Source of the DNA: Burkholderiales bacterium
Lineage (GTDB): Bacteria > Pseudomonadota > Gammaproteobacteria > Burkholderiales > Ga0077523
Length of the DNA stretch: 64,000 nt
Assembly: GCA_022843925.1 (NCBI GenBank)
Contig: JALHMS010000011.1
Location: 1 to 64,000, forward strand
Direction of reading: 5' to 3'
A model generated the notes under the pieces. That model did not search any database and had not been told where the DNA came from. It worked only from the letters and a program-made list of their open reading frames with translations. The translations under genes were made by a program, and so were the position numbers. Numbering within the stretch: position 1 is the first letter of the stretch; each line of letters starts with the position of its first letter. This document shows, piece after piece, positions 6,945-15,655 of this stretch.

Positions 6945-9194
6945 ATGAGTTTCGACATGGCGCAGTTCACCCAGGTGTTCTTCGACGAGACGCAGGAGCA
7001 TCTCGCGACCATCGAGAAGGTGCTTCTGGCGCTCGATGTGGCGGCTCCCGATCCGGAGGATCTCAACGCGATCTTCCGGGCCGCCCATTCGATCAAGGGT
7101 GGAGCCGGCACATTCGGCTTCAACGACATGGCGGACTTCACCCACGTCATGGAGACGCTGCTCGATCGGCTCCGCAAAGGGGAGCTCGGCATCACGTCGG
7201 GCATGATCGACGCACTGCTCGATGCGAAGGACGTCATCGGTCGCCTGCTGGCAGCCCATCAGTCCGGCGAACCGGCGGATGACAGCGTCGAGTCCGATGT
7301 CCGCGCGCGCCTGACCGAGTTCGCCTGCCTCGACGAGGGGACCAAGACCGCGTCAGCGTCGTCCGCAACCCCGACGGTCGCGATGGCCACCACCCGCAGC
7401 CGGTTCGTCATCAAGCTCGAAGGCGCCGCCGGCGAGTCCGGCATGGACAATGTGCTCGAGGAACTCGGCAGCCTGGGATCGCTGCTCGTGGTCCAGCGCC
7501 CGGAGTCGGGGCGATCCGGCGTGTGGGAGCTGCGCCTCGACACCGCGGCCGAGGCCGATGAACTGCGCGACATGATCGGCTACGTGCTGCCCGCCGACCG
7601 CATTGCCGTCGAGCACGTCGGCGACGCACCGGCCGTGCCCACGGACGCATCGGGCAGCGACGGATTCGGTTTCTTCGACGATGCCGCCGGCGCCCCGCAG
7701 GCGGCCAGCGGGTTCGGATTCTTCGACGAGGCTCCCGGCGCACCTGTGGCCGATCCGGGCTACGGGCTCTTCGAGCCGGTCGCAGCCCCCGTGGCTATGG
7801 AGCCCGCCGGATTCGGTTTCTTCGACGATGCGCCCGGAACGCCCGCCGGGACGCCTGCCGCGGAGGATCGGAGCGGATCCAACGACTCCGCCGGCCTTGC
7901 GCGTTCGCCCGGCCGGCGCGAAACCGACGGTCCCGCGGAAGCGGGCGCCCGTGCGGGACGCCGGCAGAACGACAAGACCGTGGCCGCGCCAGCTGCGGCG
8001 GCGGCAGCCGACAGCTCGATCCGCGTGAGCGTCGAGAAGGTGGACCAGCTGATCAATCTGGTCGGCGAACTCGTCATCACGCAGTCGATGCTCGCGCAGG
8101 CGGTCGGACGGACCGACGGTGCGTTGAGCGAGACGCTCATGAACGGTGTCGCCCAGCTCGAACGCAACTCCCGCGATCTGCAGGAGGCGGTGATGTCGAT
8201 CCGCATGATGCCGATCGCGTTCGTCTTCAGCCGCTTCCCCCGTCTCGTGCGCGACCTCGCGTCGAAGCTCGACAAGCAGGTGGATCTCAAGCTCGTCGGT
8301 GAGCAGACCGAACTGGACAAGGGCGTGATCGAGAAGATCGCCGATCCGCTGGCGCACCTGCTGCGCAACAGCCTCGATCACGGCCTCGAGACCCGTGAGG
8401 AGCGCGAGGCGAGCGGAAAACCCGCGGTCGGCACCATCGCACTGCGTGCATACCATCAGGGCGGCAACATCGTCATCCAGGTGATGGACGATGGGCGCGG
8501 TCTCAATCGCGACAAGATTCTCGCCAAGGCGAAGAGCCGCGGCATGTCCGTCTCGGACGACATGAGCGATGGCGATGTCTTCTCGCTCATCTTCGAGCCG
8601 GGATTCTCCACCGCCGAAGTGGTGACCGACGTGTCGGGCCGCGGGGTCGGCATGGACGTCGTACGCAGGAACATCCATGCGCTCGGCGGGCGCGTCGAGA
8701 TCGCCAGCCAGCTCGGCAAGGGCTGCACGGTCTCCATCCGCCTGCCACTGACCCTCGCGATCCTGGACGGCATGTCTGTGGCCGTCGGCGAGGAGCTGTA
8801 CATCCTGCCGCTCGGCTTCATCGTCGAATCGCTGCAACCGGCGGCGACGGACATCAAGACCATCTCCGGTCAGGGGGTCGTGCTCAAGGTGCGCGGCGAC
8901 TACCTGCCGGTCATCCGCCTCCACGAGGCCATGGGGGTTCGTCCGAGGGTCGAAGCGTTCCATCAGGGAATCATGGTGATCCTGGAAGCCGAAGGCTCGC
9001 GCGTCGCGATGTTCGTGGACGAGCTGGTCGGACAGCACCAGGTCGTGATCAAGAGCATCGAGAGCAACTACCGCAAGGTACCCGGGATCTCCGCCGCGAC
9101 CATCATGGGCGATGGCCGCGTGGCGATGATCCTGGACGCCGGCCACCTGGTACGTGTGGCGAACACGCGGCGCGAGTACACCGAGGCGGCCTGA
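6945..9194 (+). CDS. cheA: Chemotaxis histidine kinase CheA with an FGFFD-repeat linker
   Basis: The 749-residue protein starts with a histidine-phosphotransfer domain (AAHSIKGGAGTFGF, His48). A variable region follows, then dimerisation (VEKVDQLINLVGELVITQS near 365), the kinase ATPase domain (LLRNSLDHGLE, DDGRGLN, GRGVGMDV) and a C-terminal CheW-like domain. The unusual part is the linker: the motif G-F/Y-G-F/L-F-D/E occurs four times, starting at residues 240, 256, 272 and 289, an almost exact 16-residue period with intervening Ala/Pro/Gly. This lies where a CheY/CheB-binding P2 domain would be expected. CheA passes phosphate to CheY and CheB. GGGAG precedes ATG 6945. Confidence 0.94.
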   Translation: MSFDMAQFTQVFFDETQEHLATIEKVLLALDVAAPDPEDLNAIFRAAHSIKGGAGTFGFNDMADFTHVMETLLDRLRKGELGITSGMIDALLDAKDVIGRLLAAHQSGEPADDSVESDVRARLTEFACLDEGTKTASASSATPTVAMATTRSRFVIKLEGAAGESGMDNVLEELGSLGSLLVVQRPESGRSGVWELRLDTAAEADELRDMIGYVLPADRIAVEHVGDAPAVPTDASGSDGFGFFDDAAGAPQAASGFGFFDEAPGAPVADPGYGLFEPVAAPVAMEPAGFGFFDDAPGTPAGTPAAEDRSGSNDSAGLARSPGRRETDGPAEAGARAGRRQNDKTVAAPAAAAAADSSIRVSVEKVDQLINLVGELVITQSMLAQAVGRTDGALSETLMNGVAQLERNSRDLQEAVMSIRMMPIAFVFSRFPRLVRDLASKLDKQVDLKLVGEQTELDKGVIEKIADPLAHLLRNSLDHGLETREEREASGKPAVGTIALRAYHQGGNIVIQVMDDGRGLNRDKILAKAKSRGMSVSDDMSDGDVFSLIFEPGFSTAEVVTDVSGRGVGMDVVRRNIHALGGRVEIASQLGKGCTVSIRLPLTLAILDGMSVAVGEELYILPLGFIVESLQPAATDIKTISGQGVVLKVRGDYLPVIRLHEAMGVRPRVEAFHQGIMVILEAEGSRVAMFVDELVGQHQVVIKSIESNYRKVPGISAATIMGDGRVAMILDAGHLVRVANTRREYTEAA

Positions 9195-9197
9195 GTT

Positions 9198-9215
9198 CCG
9201 ACCGGCACCGGTCGG
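9198..9215 (+). other. Stem-loop after cheA
   Basis: CCGACCGG (9198-9205) pairs with CCGGTCGG (9208-9215). It sits four bases after the cheA stop and has no U-run, so it is more likely an mRNA-stabilising or processing hairpin than a strong terminator. Confidence 0.35.
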
Positions 9216-9308
9216 TCACAGTAGGAATCGTGCTGGGCGGGACGTGACGGAGTCGCGTCTATGTGGGATGCCGGGCACCAACTTGAATCATCGAGGAAGG
9301 GGAAGCGA

Positions 9309-11711
9309 ATGGGAAATCTGTCGATCCGGGCGCGGTTTGCCTTGTTGGCGCTGGTTCTGATCGGAGCCATGTCCGTCATCGGATTCTTCGGTGTCCAGGG
9401 CATGGGCGCAACGAACGCAAGCCTGCATACGGTCTATCAGGACCGGGTCGTTCCCCTCAAGCAGTTGAAGCAGGTCGCGGACGCCTATGCGGTCAACATC
9501 ATCGACGCAGCCAACAAGGCGAACGCGGGGCTGATGACGGCCGAGGATGCACTGAAGGCGGTGCACGAAGCGCGCGAGGTGATCAAGTCGCAGTGGACGG
9601 GCTACGCCTCCACGACGATGGTTCCTGCGGAGAAGGCGATCGCTGATGAGGTGCAACGCGCTTTCGCCGACGTCGACAGGGCGGTCGAGGCGTTCGAGTC
9701 CGAGCTGAAGGGAAGGAGCGGCTCCGTGAAGGGGCGGCTGGACGGTTTCGACGGCCCGCTCTACGCGGCGGTGGATCCGATCGGCGGGAAGATCAGCCAG
9801 CTCATCGATCTCCAGATCGAGACGGCCAGGCAGGACTACGACGCCGCCGAGGCCCTCTACGAGCAGCGTCGCTTGCTCGTCGTCGCGATCGCAGTGGCGG
9901 CCGCGGTCGCCGCGTGCTTCTTCGGGTTCATGCTCTATCGCAACATCGTTCCGCCGATGCTGAAGCTGGCGTCCCAGATGCGCGAGATCACCGCCGGCAA
10001 CACCGATCTGCAGGTCGACTCCGATCGCTCGGACGAACTCGGCGACGTGGTGACGGCTTTCCGGGCGCTGTTCTCCAAGGTCAATGCCGACTTCGAGGAG
10101 GCGACCCGCAAGGCGACCGAGAACGAGCGGATCAAGCAGGCGCTGGAAGGCACCAGCACGAACGTGATGATCGCTGATCCCGACGGGAAGATCATCTACA
10201 TGAATCGCGCCGTCACGGACATGATGCGCCGGAACGAGACGGACTTGCGCCGCGAGTTGCCCGGCCTCACCTCCGTCAACGACATGGTCGGGTCGAGCTT
10301 CGACGTGTTCCACAAGAATCCGTCGCACCAGCGGAACCTGCTGTCGAACCTCCGCGGTACGCACAAGACCCAGATCAAGCTCGGCGGCATGGCCTTCGCG
10401 CTGGCAGCCAGCCCGATCATCGACACGACGGGAGTCCGGATCGGCACCGTCCTCGAGTGGATCGACCGGACCCGGGAAGTGAACGCCGAGGAGGAGATCG
10501 CGAACGCGGTGAGGGCAGCGGCCGCCGGCGACTTCTCGGTGCGAATCGCTCTCGATGGCAAGGATGGCTTCCTGCTCGCCATGGTCGAGGGCCTGAATCG
10601 CGTGTTGCAGGTGTCTCAGACAGGACTCAATGAAGTGAGTCGCGTCACGCAGTCCCTCGCCGAGGGCGATCTCACGCAGACGGTCACCGGTGACTTCGAA
10701 GGCCAGTTCGCTCAGCTCCAGGGGGATACCAATGCCTCGACGCAGAAGCTGCGGGAGCTGATCGGTCAGGTGCAGGAATCGGTGGAGTCCATCACCACGG
10801 CCTCGAAGGAGATCGCCGCCGGGAATGCAGACCTGTCGGGCCGCACGGAAGAGCAGGCCTCGAGCCTGGAAGAGACGGCGAGTTCGATGGAAGAGCTGAC
10901 CTCGACGGTGAAGCAGAACGCGGAGAACGCGCGTCAGGCGAACCAGCTGGTGGTGGGGACGGCGGACGTGGCGGTACGAGGCGGCGCGGTGGTGCAGCAG
11001 GTGGTGTCGACGATGGGTGAGATCTCGGAGAGCAGCAAGAAGATCGCGGACATCATCTCGGTGATCGACGGGATCGCGTTCCAGACGAACATCCTGGCGC
11101 TGAATGCGGCGGTGGAAGCGGCGCGTGCGGGGGAGCAGGGTCGCGGGTTCGCGGTGGTGGCGACGGAGGTTCGGAATCTCGCGCAGCGCAGTGCGGCGGC
11201 GGCGAAGGAGATCAAGGAGTTGATCTCGGACTCGGTGGGGAAGGTGGAGTCGGGGTCGAAGCTGGTGGACGAAGCGGGTCGGACGATGGAAGAGATCGTC
11301 GCGTCGGTGAAGCGGGTGACGGACATCATGGCGGAGATCGCGGCGGCGTCGATCGAGCAGAGTTCGGGGATCGAGCAGGTGAATCAGGCGATCACGCAGA
11401 TGGACGAGGTGACGCAGCAGAACGCGGCGCTGGTGGAAGAGGCGGCGGCGGCGGCGGAGAGCCTGGAGGAGCAGGCGCAGATGCTGTCGCAGGCGGTGTC
11501 GGTGTTCAAGGTGACGGAGAGCGCGGGAAGCGGCGGCGGACAGTGGGACGGAAGCGCCGAGCGTCGCGGGCCGGACCGCGCGAAGAACGTGGCGCGTCTG
11601 CCGAAGGCGGCCCCTTCGAAGAAGGCGGGAAAGTCGGCAGCGAAGCCCGCGGCCAAGGTGTCGCGGGTGGTGGGGGGAGACGACGCGGAAGGGGAGTGGG
11701 AAGACTTCTGA
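9309..11711 (+). CDS. Methyl-accepting chemotaxis protein, four-helix-bundle plus PAS type
   Basis: The 800-residue receptor has a first membrane helix (about 8-29), a periplasmic helical bundle of about 155 residues and a second membrane helix (about 189-211). HAMP is followed by a PAS-like domain (about 270-390, containing [18 protein letters not shown]), a further HAMP-like stretch and the long signalling hairpin with [20 protein letters not shown] near 588. It ends EGEWEDF, an xWxxF tail of the kind that docks CheR and CheB. Having both a periplasmic domain and PAS suggests ligand plus redox or energy sensing; the ligand is unknown. ATG 9309 was chosen over upstream in-frame codons because AGGAAGGGG precedes it. 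Bases 10898-11512 are almost identical to two other MCP genes here. Confidence 0.92.
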   Translation: MGNLSIRARFALLALVLIGAMSVIGFFGVQGMGATNASLHTVYQDRVVPLKQLKQVADAYAVNIIDAANKANAGLMTAEDALKAVHEAREVIKSQWTGYASTTMVPAEKAIADEVQRAFADVDRAVEAFESELKGRSGSVKGRLDGFDGPLYAAVDPIGGKISQLIDLQIETARQDYDAAEALYEQRRLLVVAIAVAAAVAACFFGFMLYRNIVPPMLKLASQMREITAGNTDLQVDSDRSDELGDVVTAFRALFSKVNADFEEATRKATENERIKQALEGTSTNVMIADPDGKIIYMNRAVTDMMRRNETDLRRELPGLTSVNDMVGSSFDVFHKNPSHQRNLLSNLRGTHKTQIKLGGMAFALAASPIIDTTGVRIGTVLEWIDRTREVNAEEEIANAVRAAAAGDFSVRIALDGKDGFLLAMVEGLNRVLQVSQTGLNEVSRVTQSLAEGDLTQTVTGDFEGQFAQLQGDTNASTQKLRELIGQVQESVESITTASKEIAAGNADLSGRTEEQASSLEETASSMEELTSTVKQNAENARQANQLVVGTADVAVRGGAVVQQVVSTMGEISESSKKIADIISVIDGIAFQTNILALNAAVEAARAGEQGRGFAVVATEVRNLAQRSAAAAKEIKELISDSVGKVESGSKLVDEAGRTMEEIVASVKRVTDIMAEIAAASIEQSSGIEQVNQAITQMDEVTQQNAALVEEAAAAAESLEEQAQMLSQAVSVFKVTESAGSGGGQWDGSAERRGPDRAKNVARLPKAAPSKKAGKSAAKPAAKVSRVVGGDDAEGEWEDF
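10898..11512 (+). repeat. MCP homology block, copy 1
   Basis: This 615-bp coding block aligns without gaps to 17506-18120 with about five differences by eye, and to 20661-21275 with more differences but long identical runs. Third codon positions inside it are strongly G (GCG, GTG, GGG, CTG, TCG), unlike the C-rich third positions of the flanks. Conservation at silent sites points to recombination between copies. Confidence 0.85.
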
Positions 11712-11740
11712 CGCCGAAGGAAGCGCGTCCGCTGCGTCGC

Positions 11741-11775
11741 ACGAAGGCCGGGGAGACCCGGCCTTCGTCTTTCTC
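11741..11775 (+). terminator. Rho-independent terminator after the first large MCP gene
   Basis: A perfect 12-bp stem, ACGAAGGCCGGG (11741-11752) with CCCGGCCTTCGT (11757-11768), has a GAGA loop and is followed by the pyrimidine tract CTTTCTC. It should separate the MCP transcript from the peroxidase gene. Confidence 0.75.
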
Positions 11776-11995
11776 TCCCGGCTTCCGTTGTTCCACGGCG
11801 CTGCCGATGGCGGCAATGTCACCGAAGGCCCGCGCGCAACGGGCTCTCACGCAGAAGCGCTGCCCGCTTGTCGCCCGGCGAAGACGAGAAGATTTCCTTC
11901 AAGTCCTGCAGGGAAAAGTCGATCAAGCCCCTGTTCGGTACATGCCAATTTCGCCGATGCGACCGACGTCATACCAACGAACGAGGGTTAGATCC

Positions 11996-13075
11996 GTGAA
12001 GAAAGCGTTTCTCGGTGGTGCAGTGGTCATCTCGATGACGGTGGGTGCCGTGGTCTCCTACGCGAGCAAGCCCCACGACGCGGTTGTCCAGGATACGGAC
12101 GGTGAGGCGATCACCCTGGAGGCCGGTCACGGGAGTCTCGGGAAATGGCGCTTCCCCGATGCGGTCCCCGCACCTGCGGACAATGCGATCACGGCCGAGC
12201 GCGTGGAACTCGGCAAGAAGCTCTTCTTCGACCCCCGGCTCTCCCGCGACGGCAACATGTCGTGCGCAAGCTGCCACAGCCCGATGTTCGGTTGGTCGGA
12301 CGCCTTGCCGACGGCGCGCGGCTTCCGGTCGGAGCGTCTCGAGCGCGCCACGCCCACCATCTTCAACACCGGCTACAACCCCATCCAGATGTGGGACGGA
12401 CGCAAGCCCACGCTCGAGGCCCAGGCCATGGGGCCGATGGAGGCGTCGAGCGAGATGAACATGGATCTGGGCCGGCTGTTCAAGTGGCTGAACACGAACC
12501 CCGGGTACCGCGCGGAGTTCGCGCGCGCGTACCCCGGTGAGGCGATCGATGCGAACACGGTGTCGAAGGCCATCGCCACCTACGAACGGACGATCGTCAG
12601 CAAGAACTCCCCGTTCGATCGCTGGGTGGCCGGCGACAAGTCCGCCCTCACCCCGCAGGAGGTGCGTGGGTTCGCCGTCTTCATCGATCCGAACAAGGGG
12701 AACTGCTCGGTGTGCCACTCGGGCCCCAACTTCACGGACAACGGATTCCACAATCTCGGTCTGCCGTCCTGGGGTGACCCCAATCCCGACGTCGGCCGCT
12801 TCGCACAGAAAGCGATCGGCAAGATGAAGGGTGCTTTCAAGACGCCGACGGTGCGTGAGGCGGCCGCCACGGCGCCTTACTTCCACGACGGCTCTGCCGA
12901 GACCCTCGAGCAACTCGTCGAGCATTACAACAAGGGCGGCGTGGTGAAGACCAATCTCTCGCCCAACATGAAGGAACTCAACCTCACTGCCGAGGACAAG
13001 GCCGCTCTGGTGGCCTTCATGCGGTCGCTGAGTTCCCCGGTCACCCAGGTCGCGCTCCCGACGCTGCCGAACTGA
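11996..13075 (+). CDS. Di-heme cytochrome c peroxidase (CcpA/MauG family)
   Basis: The 359-residue exported protein has two c-type heme sites, CASCH near residue 93 and CSVCH near 237. It also has the conserved di-heme peroxidase segments LFFDPRLSRDGNMSCASCH and FKTPTVREAAATAPYFHDGS. The N-terminus KKAFLGGAVVISMTVGAVVS is a signal peptide or anchor. Such enzymes reduce hydrogen peroxide in the periplasm with electrons from small cytochromes or cupredoxins. The frame is open upstream, but GTG 11996 is preferred: it has GAGGG upstream and places the signal sequence at the N-terminus. A GTG start is the least certain part. It precedes the msr-cupredoxin-cytochrome unit, which encodes possible electron donors. 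Confidence 0.87.
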   Translation: MKKAFLGGAVVISMTVGAVVSYASKPHDAVVQDTDGEAITLEAGHGSLGKWRFPDAVPAPADNAITAERVELGKKLFFDPRLSRDGNMSCASCHSPMFGWSDALPTARGFRSERLERATPTIFNTGYNPIQMWDGRKPTLEAQAMGPMEASSEMNMDLGRLFKWLNTNPGYRAEFARAYPGEAIDANTVSKAIATYERTIVSKNSPFDRWVAGDKSALTPQEVRGFAVFIDPNKGNCSVCHSGPNFTDNGFHNLGLPSWGDPNPDVGRFAQKAIGKMKGAFKTPTVREAAATAPYFHDGSAETLEQLVEHYNKGGVVKTNLSPNMKELNLTAEDKAALVAFMRSLSSPVTQVALPTLPN

Positions 13076-13096
13076 TCGCCCGCTTCCCTCCAATTT

Positions 13097-13130
13097 CCCG
13101 TACGCGGCGCAAACCATTGCTGCGTACGGG
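13097..13130 (+). other. Long stem-loop after the peroxidase gene
   Basis: CCCGTACGC (13097-13105) pairs perfectly with GCGTACGGG (13122-13130) around a 16-base loop, ending 15 bases before msrP. Only two U residues follow, so termination would be inefficient; partial read-through into msrP is plausible. Confidence 0.45.
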
Positions 13131-13145
13131 TTCCGCTTCACGTCC

Positions 13146-14069
13146 ATGACAAGATCGGTGCCGATCCTGCCGTCAGAGATCACGCCACCCGCGTGGTACG
13201 AAGGACGCCGACGTTTCCTCGCGCACGCGGGAGCGCTGCTTGCCATCACGGCAGCCGGCGCGGTGCGCGATGCCGGCGCAGTGCCCGCACGCACCTACGC
13301 GGCTCTCGGGCCGGACGAGTCCGTCACCCGCTTCGAGGAGGTGACGAACTACAACAACTTCTACGAGTACTCGACCGACAAGAAGGCCGTCGCCGCGCTC
13401 GCGGAGAACCTGCGCCCGAGGCCGTGGCGGGTGGAGATCCGGGGCGAGGTCGAGCAGTCGGTCTCGTGGGATCCAGACGATCTCGAGCGCCGCTTCGGAC
13501 TCGAGGAGCGGATCTATCGACTCCGCTGCGTGGAAGGCTGGTCGGCCGTGGTGCCGTGGACGGGCGTGCCGCTCGCCAAGGTGCTCGGTGCCGTGAAGTT
13601 CACCTCGCGCGCACGGTTCGTCCGTTTCGTGGCGCCGCACGATCCATCACGCTTCTACGGACAGCGAGGCCGCAGCCTGCCGTGGCCCTACACCGAAGGG
13701 TTGACGATGGAGGAGGCGATGCATCCGCTCGCCATGCTGGTCACCGGCATGTACGGCAAGCCGCTTCCCAATCAGAACGGCGCACCGGTGCGTCTGGTCG
13801 TGCCGTGGAAATACGGTTACAAGAGTCTGAAGTCCGTGGTGTCGATCGTGCTGGAGAACGAGCGTCCGGAGTCGTTCTGGATGCGCATGAGTCCTGAGGA
13901 GTACGGCTTCTACGGGAATGTAAACCCCGAAGTCCCGCATCCGCGCTGGAGCCAGGCGCGGGAGGTGCGGCTGGGCGAAGTGCGCCGGCGACCGACGCTG
14001 CCTTACAACGGATACGCCGCCGAGGTGGCTCATCTCTATCGCGGGCTCGATCCGCTCAAGCATCCGTGA
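13146..14069 (+). CDS. msrP: Periplasmic methionine-sulfoxide reductase, molybdenum subunit MsrP
   Basis: The 307-residue protein matches MsrP (YedY). It has a twin-arginine-type signal (RRRFLAHAGALLAITAAGA), the sulfite-oxidase fold, and the molybdenum-ligating cysteine in RLRCVEGWSAVVPWTGVPL near residue 128. The typical C-terminal PWKYGYKSLKS and FYGNVNPEVPHPRWSQA segments are also present. MsrP reduces methionine sulfoxide in oxidised periplasmic proteins and receives electrons from MsrQ. Its stop overlaps the msrQ start in GTGA, so the two are translationally coupled. It begins 70 bp after the di-heme peroxidase gene. No clear Shine-Dalgarno is visible at ATG 13146. Confidence 0.93.
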   Translation: MTRSVPILPSEITPPAWYEGRRRFLAHAGALLAITAAGAVRDAGAVPARTYAALGPDESVTRFEEVTNYNNFYEYSTDKKAVAALAENLRPRPWRVEIRGEVEQSVSWDPDDLERRFGLEERIYRLRCVEGWSAVVPWTGVPLAKVLGAVKFTSRARFVRFVAPHDPSRFYGQRGRSLPWPYTEGLTMEEAMHPLAMLVTGMYGKPLPNQNGAPVRLVVPWKYGYKSLKSVVSIVLENERPESFWMRMSPEEYGFYGNVNPEVPHPRWSQAREVRLGEVRRRPTLPYNGYAAEVAHLYRGLDPLKHP

Positions 14070-14863
14070 ACGCGGCCGTGCTGCATCCCGCCCGGTTGCT
14101 CAGGGAGCGCTACCGCATCTGCTGGTGGACGCTCCTCGGTTTGCTGGCGCTTCCGGCGTTGTCGCTCTTCCACGGCGCCTGGAGCGGCACGTTGGGTGCG
14201 AATCCCCTCGAGCGCATCGAGCGCGATACCGGCCGGTGGGCGATCGTCTGCCTCACGCTCAGTCTTGCGGTGACGCCGGGACGGAAGCTTCTGGCCCGCA
14301 CCATGACAGTCGTTCGTTCGCCGCTCGGGAAGCGCCTCTCCGACTGGAATCCGCTGGTTCGCATGCGCCGGATGATCGGTCTGATGGCCTTCGCCTATGC
14401 GGCGCTGCATGTCGGCGCCTATCTGGAACTGGATGTCGGTTGGGAATGGCGCGAACTGCTCGGCGGCCTTCGAGAGAAGCCGTACGTGCTGGCGGGCGCA
14501 CTCGCATTCCTGGCGCTGATTCCACTGGCTGCGACATCGACCGACGCTGCCATCCGTCGCCTGGGCCGCCACTGGAAGCGGCTGCACCGTCTCACATACG
14601 TCGCTGCGATCGCGGCGGCATTGCATTTCCTCTGGATGTCCAAGCCAGGTGTCCTCACGGCGTATCCGTACGTGGGTGCCATCGCGGCGTTGCTCGGCTA
14701 TCGCGTCCTGGTCGCACTGCGGCCCGGATTCGATCCCCGACGGGATGGCGGCGACGAGATTCCGGAGCGCCCGCGTGCCCCGGGATCCGCGCCGGTGCCT
14801 GTCGGACCCGAGCAACCCGGATCCAGTCAACCCTCTCTCAAACGGAAGGAGTACTCCGCATGA
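14066..14863 (+). CDS. msrQ: MsrQ heme-binding membrane subunit
   Basis: The 265-residue polytopic protein matches MsrQ (YedZ), a ferric-reductase-like membrane b-type heme protein. Features include the LGANPLERIERDTGRWA segment, helices with histidines such as YAALHVGAYLELDV, and RLGRHWKRLHRLTYVAAIAAALHF. It passes quinol- or flavin-derived electrons across the membrane to MsrP. The start is GTG 14066, overlapping the msrP stop by four bases; the stop overlaps the next ATG as ATGA. The charged, proline-rich C-terminal tail (about residues 222-265) is longer than the membrane core needs and carries no recognised motif. Confidence 0.92.
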   Translation: MNAAVLHPARLLRERYRICWWTLLGLLALPALSLFHGAWSGTLGANPLERIERDTGRWAIVCLTLSLAVTPGRKLLARTMTVVRSPLGKRLSDWNPLVRMRRMIGLMAFAYAALHVGAYLELDVGWEWRELLGGLREKPYVLAGALAFLALIPLAATSTDAAIRRLGRHWKRLHRLTYVAAIAAALHFLWMSKPGVLTAYPYVGAIAALLGYRVLVALRPGFDPRRDGGDEIPERPRAPGSAPVPVGPEQPGSSQPSLKRKEYSA

Positions 14864-15177
14864 AGCGCATCTATCGGATTCTGGCCGTGGGCATCGCCCT
14901 CTCTGCATTCAATGCACAGGCGGCCGAGATCGTCGTCAGCCAGAAGAACAAGGACTTCAGCCAGAAGCACGTTAAGCTGAAGGTCGGAGATTCGATCTCC
15001 TTCCGCAACGACGACCCGTTCTTCCACAACGTGTTTTCCCTGTCGGATACGGCTTCGTTCGATCTGGGCTCCTATCCGCAGGGCCAGAGCAAGAGTGTCA
15101 AGTTCACCAAGGCCGGCACGGTGGAGATCGAATGCTCCATTCATCCGAACATGAAGCTCGTGGTGGAGGTGCAGTGA
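14860..15177 (+). CDS. Small secreted plastocyanin-like cupredoxin
   Basis: The 105-residue product has a signal peptide (about 1-21, ending NAQA) and a mature domain of about 84 residues. The type-1 copper ligands are visible: His56 in DPFFHNVF, Cys92 and His95 in ECSIHPNMK, and Met98. The fold and spacing match plastocyanin/amicyanin-like cupredoxins that move single electrons in the periplasm. Its ATG overlaps the msrQ stop, and its stop overlaps the next start, so it is made together with MsrPQ and the cytochrome. It may donate electrons to the peroxidase, to the cytochrome or to MsrP; which one is not shown by the sequence. Confidence 0.85.
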   Translation: MKRIYRILAVGIALSAFNAQAAEIVVSQKNKDFSQKHVKLKVGDSISFRNDDPFFHNVFSLSDTASFDLGSYPQGQSKSVKFTKAGTVEIECSIHPNMKLVVEVQ

Positions 15178-15602
15178 TGCGGGCTCTCGCGTGGGCCCTG
15201 GTGCTGACAGCCCTGTCGCCCGTTTCCGCCTTTGCTGCAGAGGCCGGCGCCGAGCAGATCCTCAAGGTCTGCAAGAAGACCGATGCGGAGGACTGCATCG
15301 TCCGCGAGTTCAAGCACACGGTGGAGGCCGCCCAGATCCGCGGTCGCAGCGTCTATCGCGCGTACTGCGTGCTGTGCCACGGCGAGAGCGGCCTCGGCGA
15401 CGGGCGCGCGGCGAAGGTGCACACGCCGCGTCCGGCGAATCTGGTCGCGTCCCAGGTGCCGCCGGAGTACATCGAGCTGATCGTCCGCAAGGGCGGGGCC
15501 GGTGTGGGCAGGTACGCCGGGATGCCGCCGTGGAGCGACCAGCTCACCGATGAGCAGATCAACGATGTGAAGCAGTTCCTGATCGCCCTGCGCAAGCCTT
15601 GA
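15177..15602 (+). CDS. Small secreted c-type cytochrome
   Basis: The 141-residue protein has a signal peptide (about 1-21, ending SAFA) and one heme site, CVLCH, near residue 64. It ends with the monoheme cytochrome c pattern [19 protein letters not shown] (axial Met) and the closing helix. Two extra cysteines before the heme site ([10 protein letters not shown]) could form a disulfide. Its start overlaps the cupredoxin stop in TGATG, making it the fourth coupled gene of the msr unit. It probably shuttles electrons in the periplasm. The next gene is an MCP, 53 bp downstream beyond a hairpin. Confidence 0.88.
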   Translation: MRALAWALVLTALSPVSAFAAEAGAEQILKVCKKTDAEDCIVREFKHTVEAAQIRGRSVYRAYCVLCHGESGLGDGRAAKVHTPRPANLVASQVPPEYIELIVRKGGAGVGRYAGMPPWSDQLTDEQINDVKQFLIALRKP

Positions 15603-15618
15603 TTGCAACACAGACGCA

Positions 15619-15638
15619 CAGCCGGCTGCCGCCGGCTG
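15619..15638 (+). other. Stem-loop between cytochrome c and MCP genes
   Basis: CAGCCGGC (15619-15626) pairs with GCCGGCTG (15631-15638), loop TGCC. No U-run follows, so the downstream MCP gene could be co-transcribed with the msr unit. Confidence 0.4.
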
Positions 15639-15655
15639 CGCGCCCGGAGATGTCG

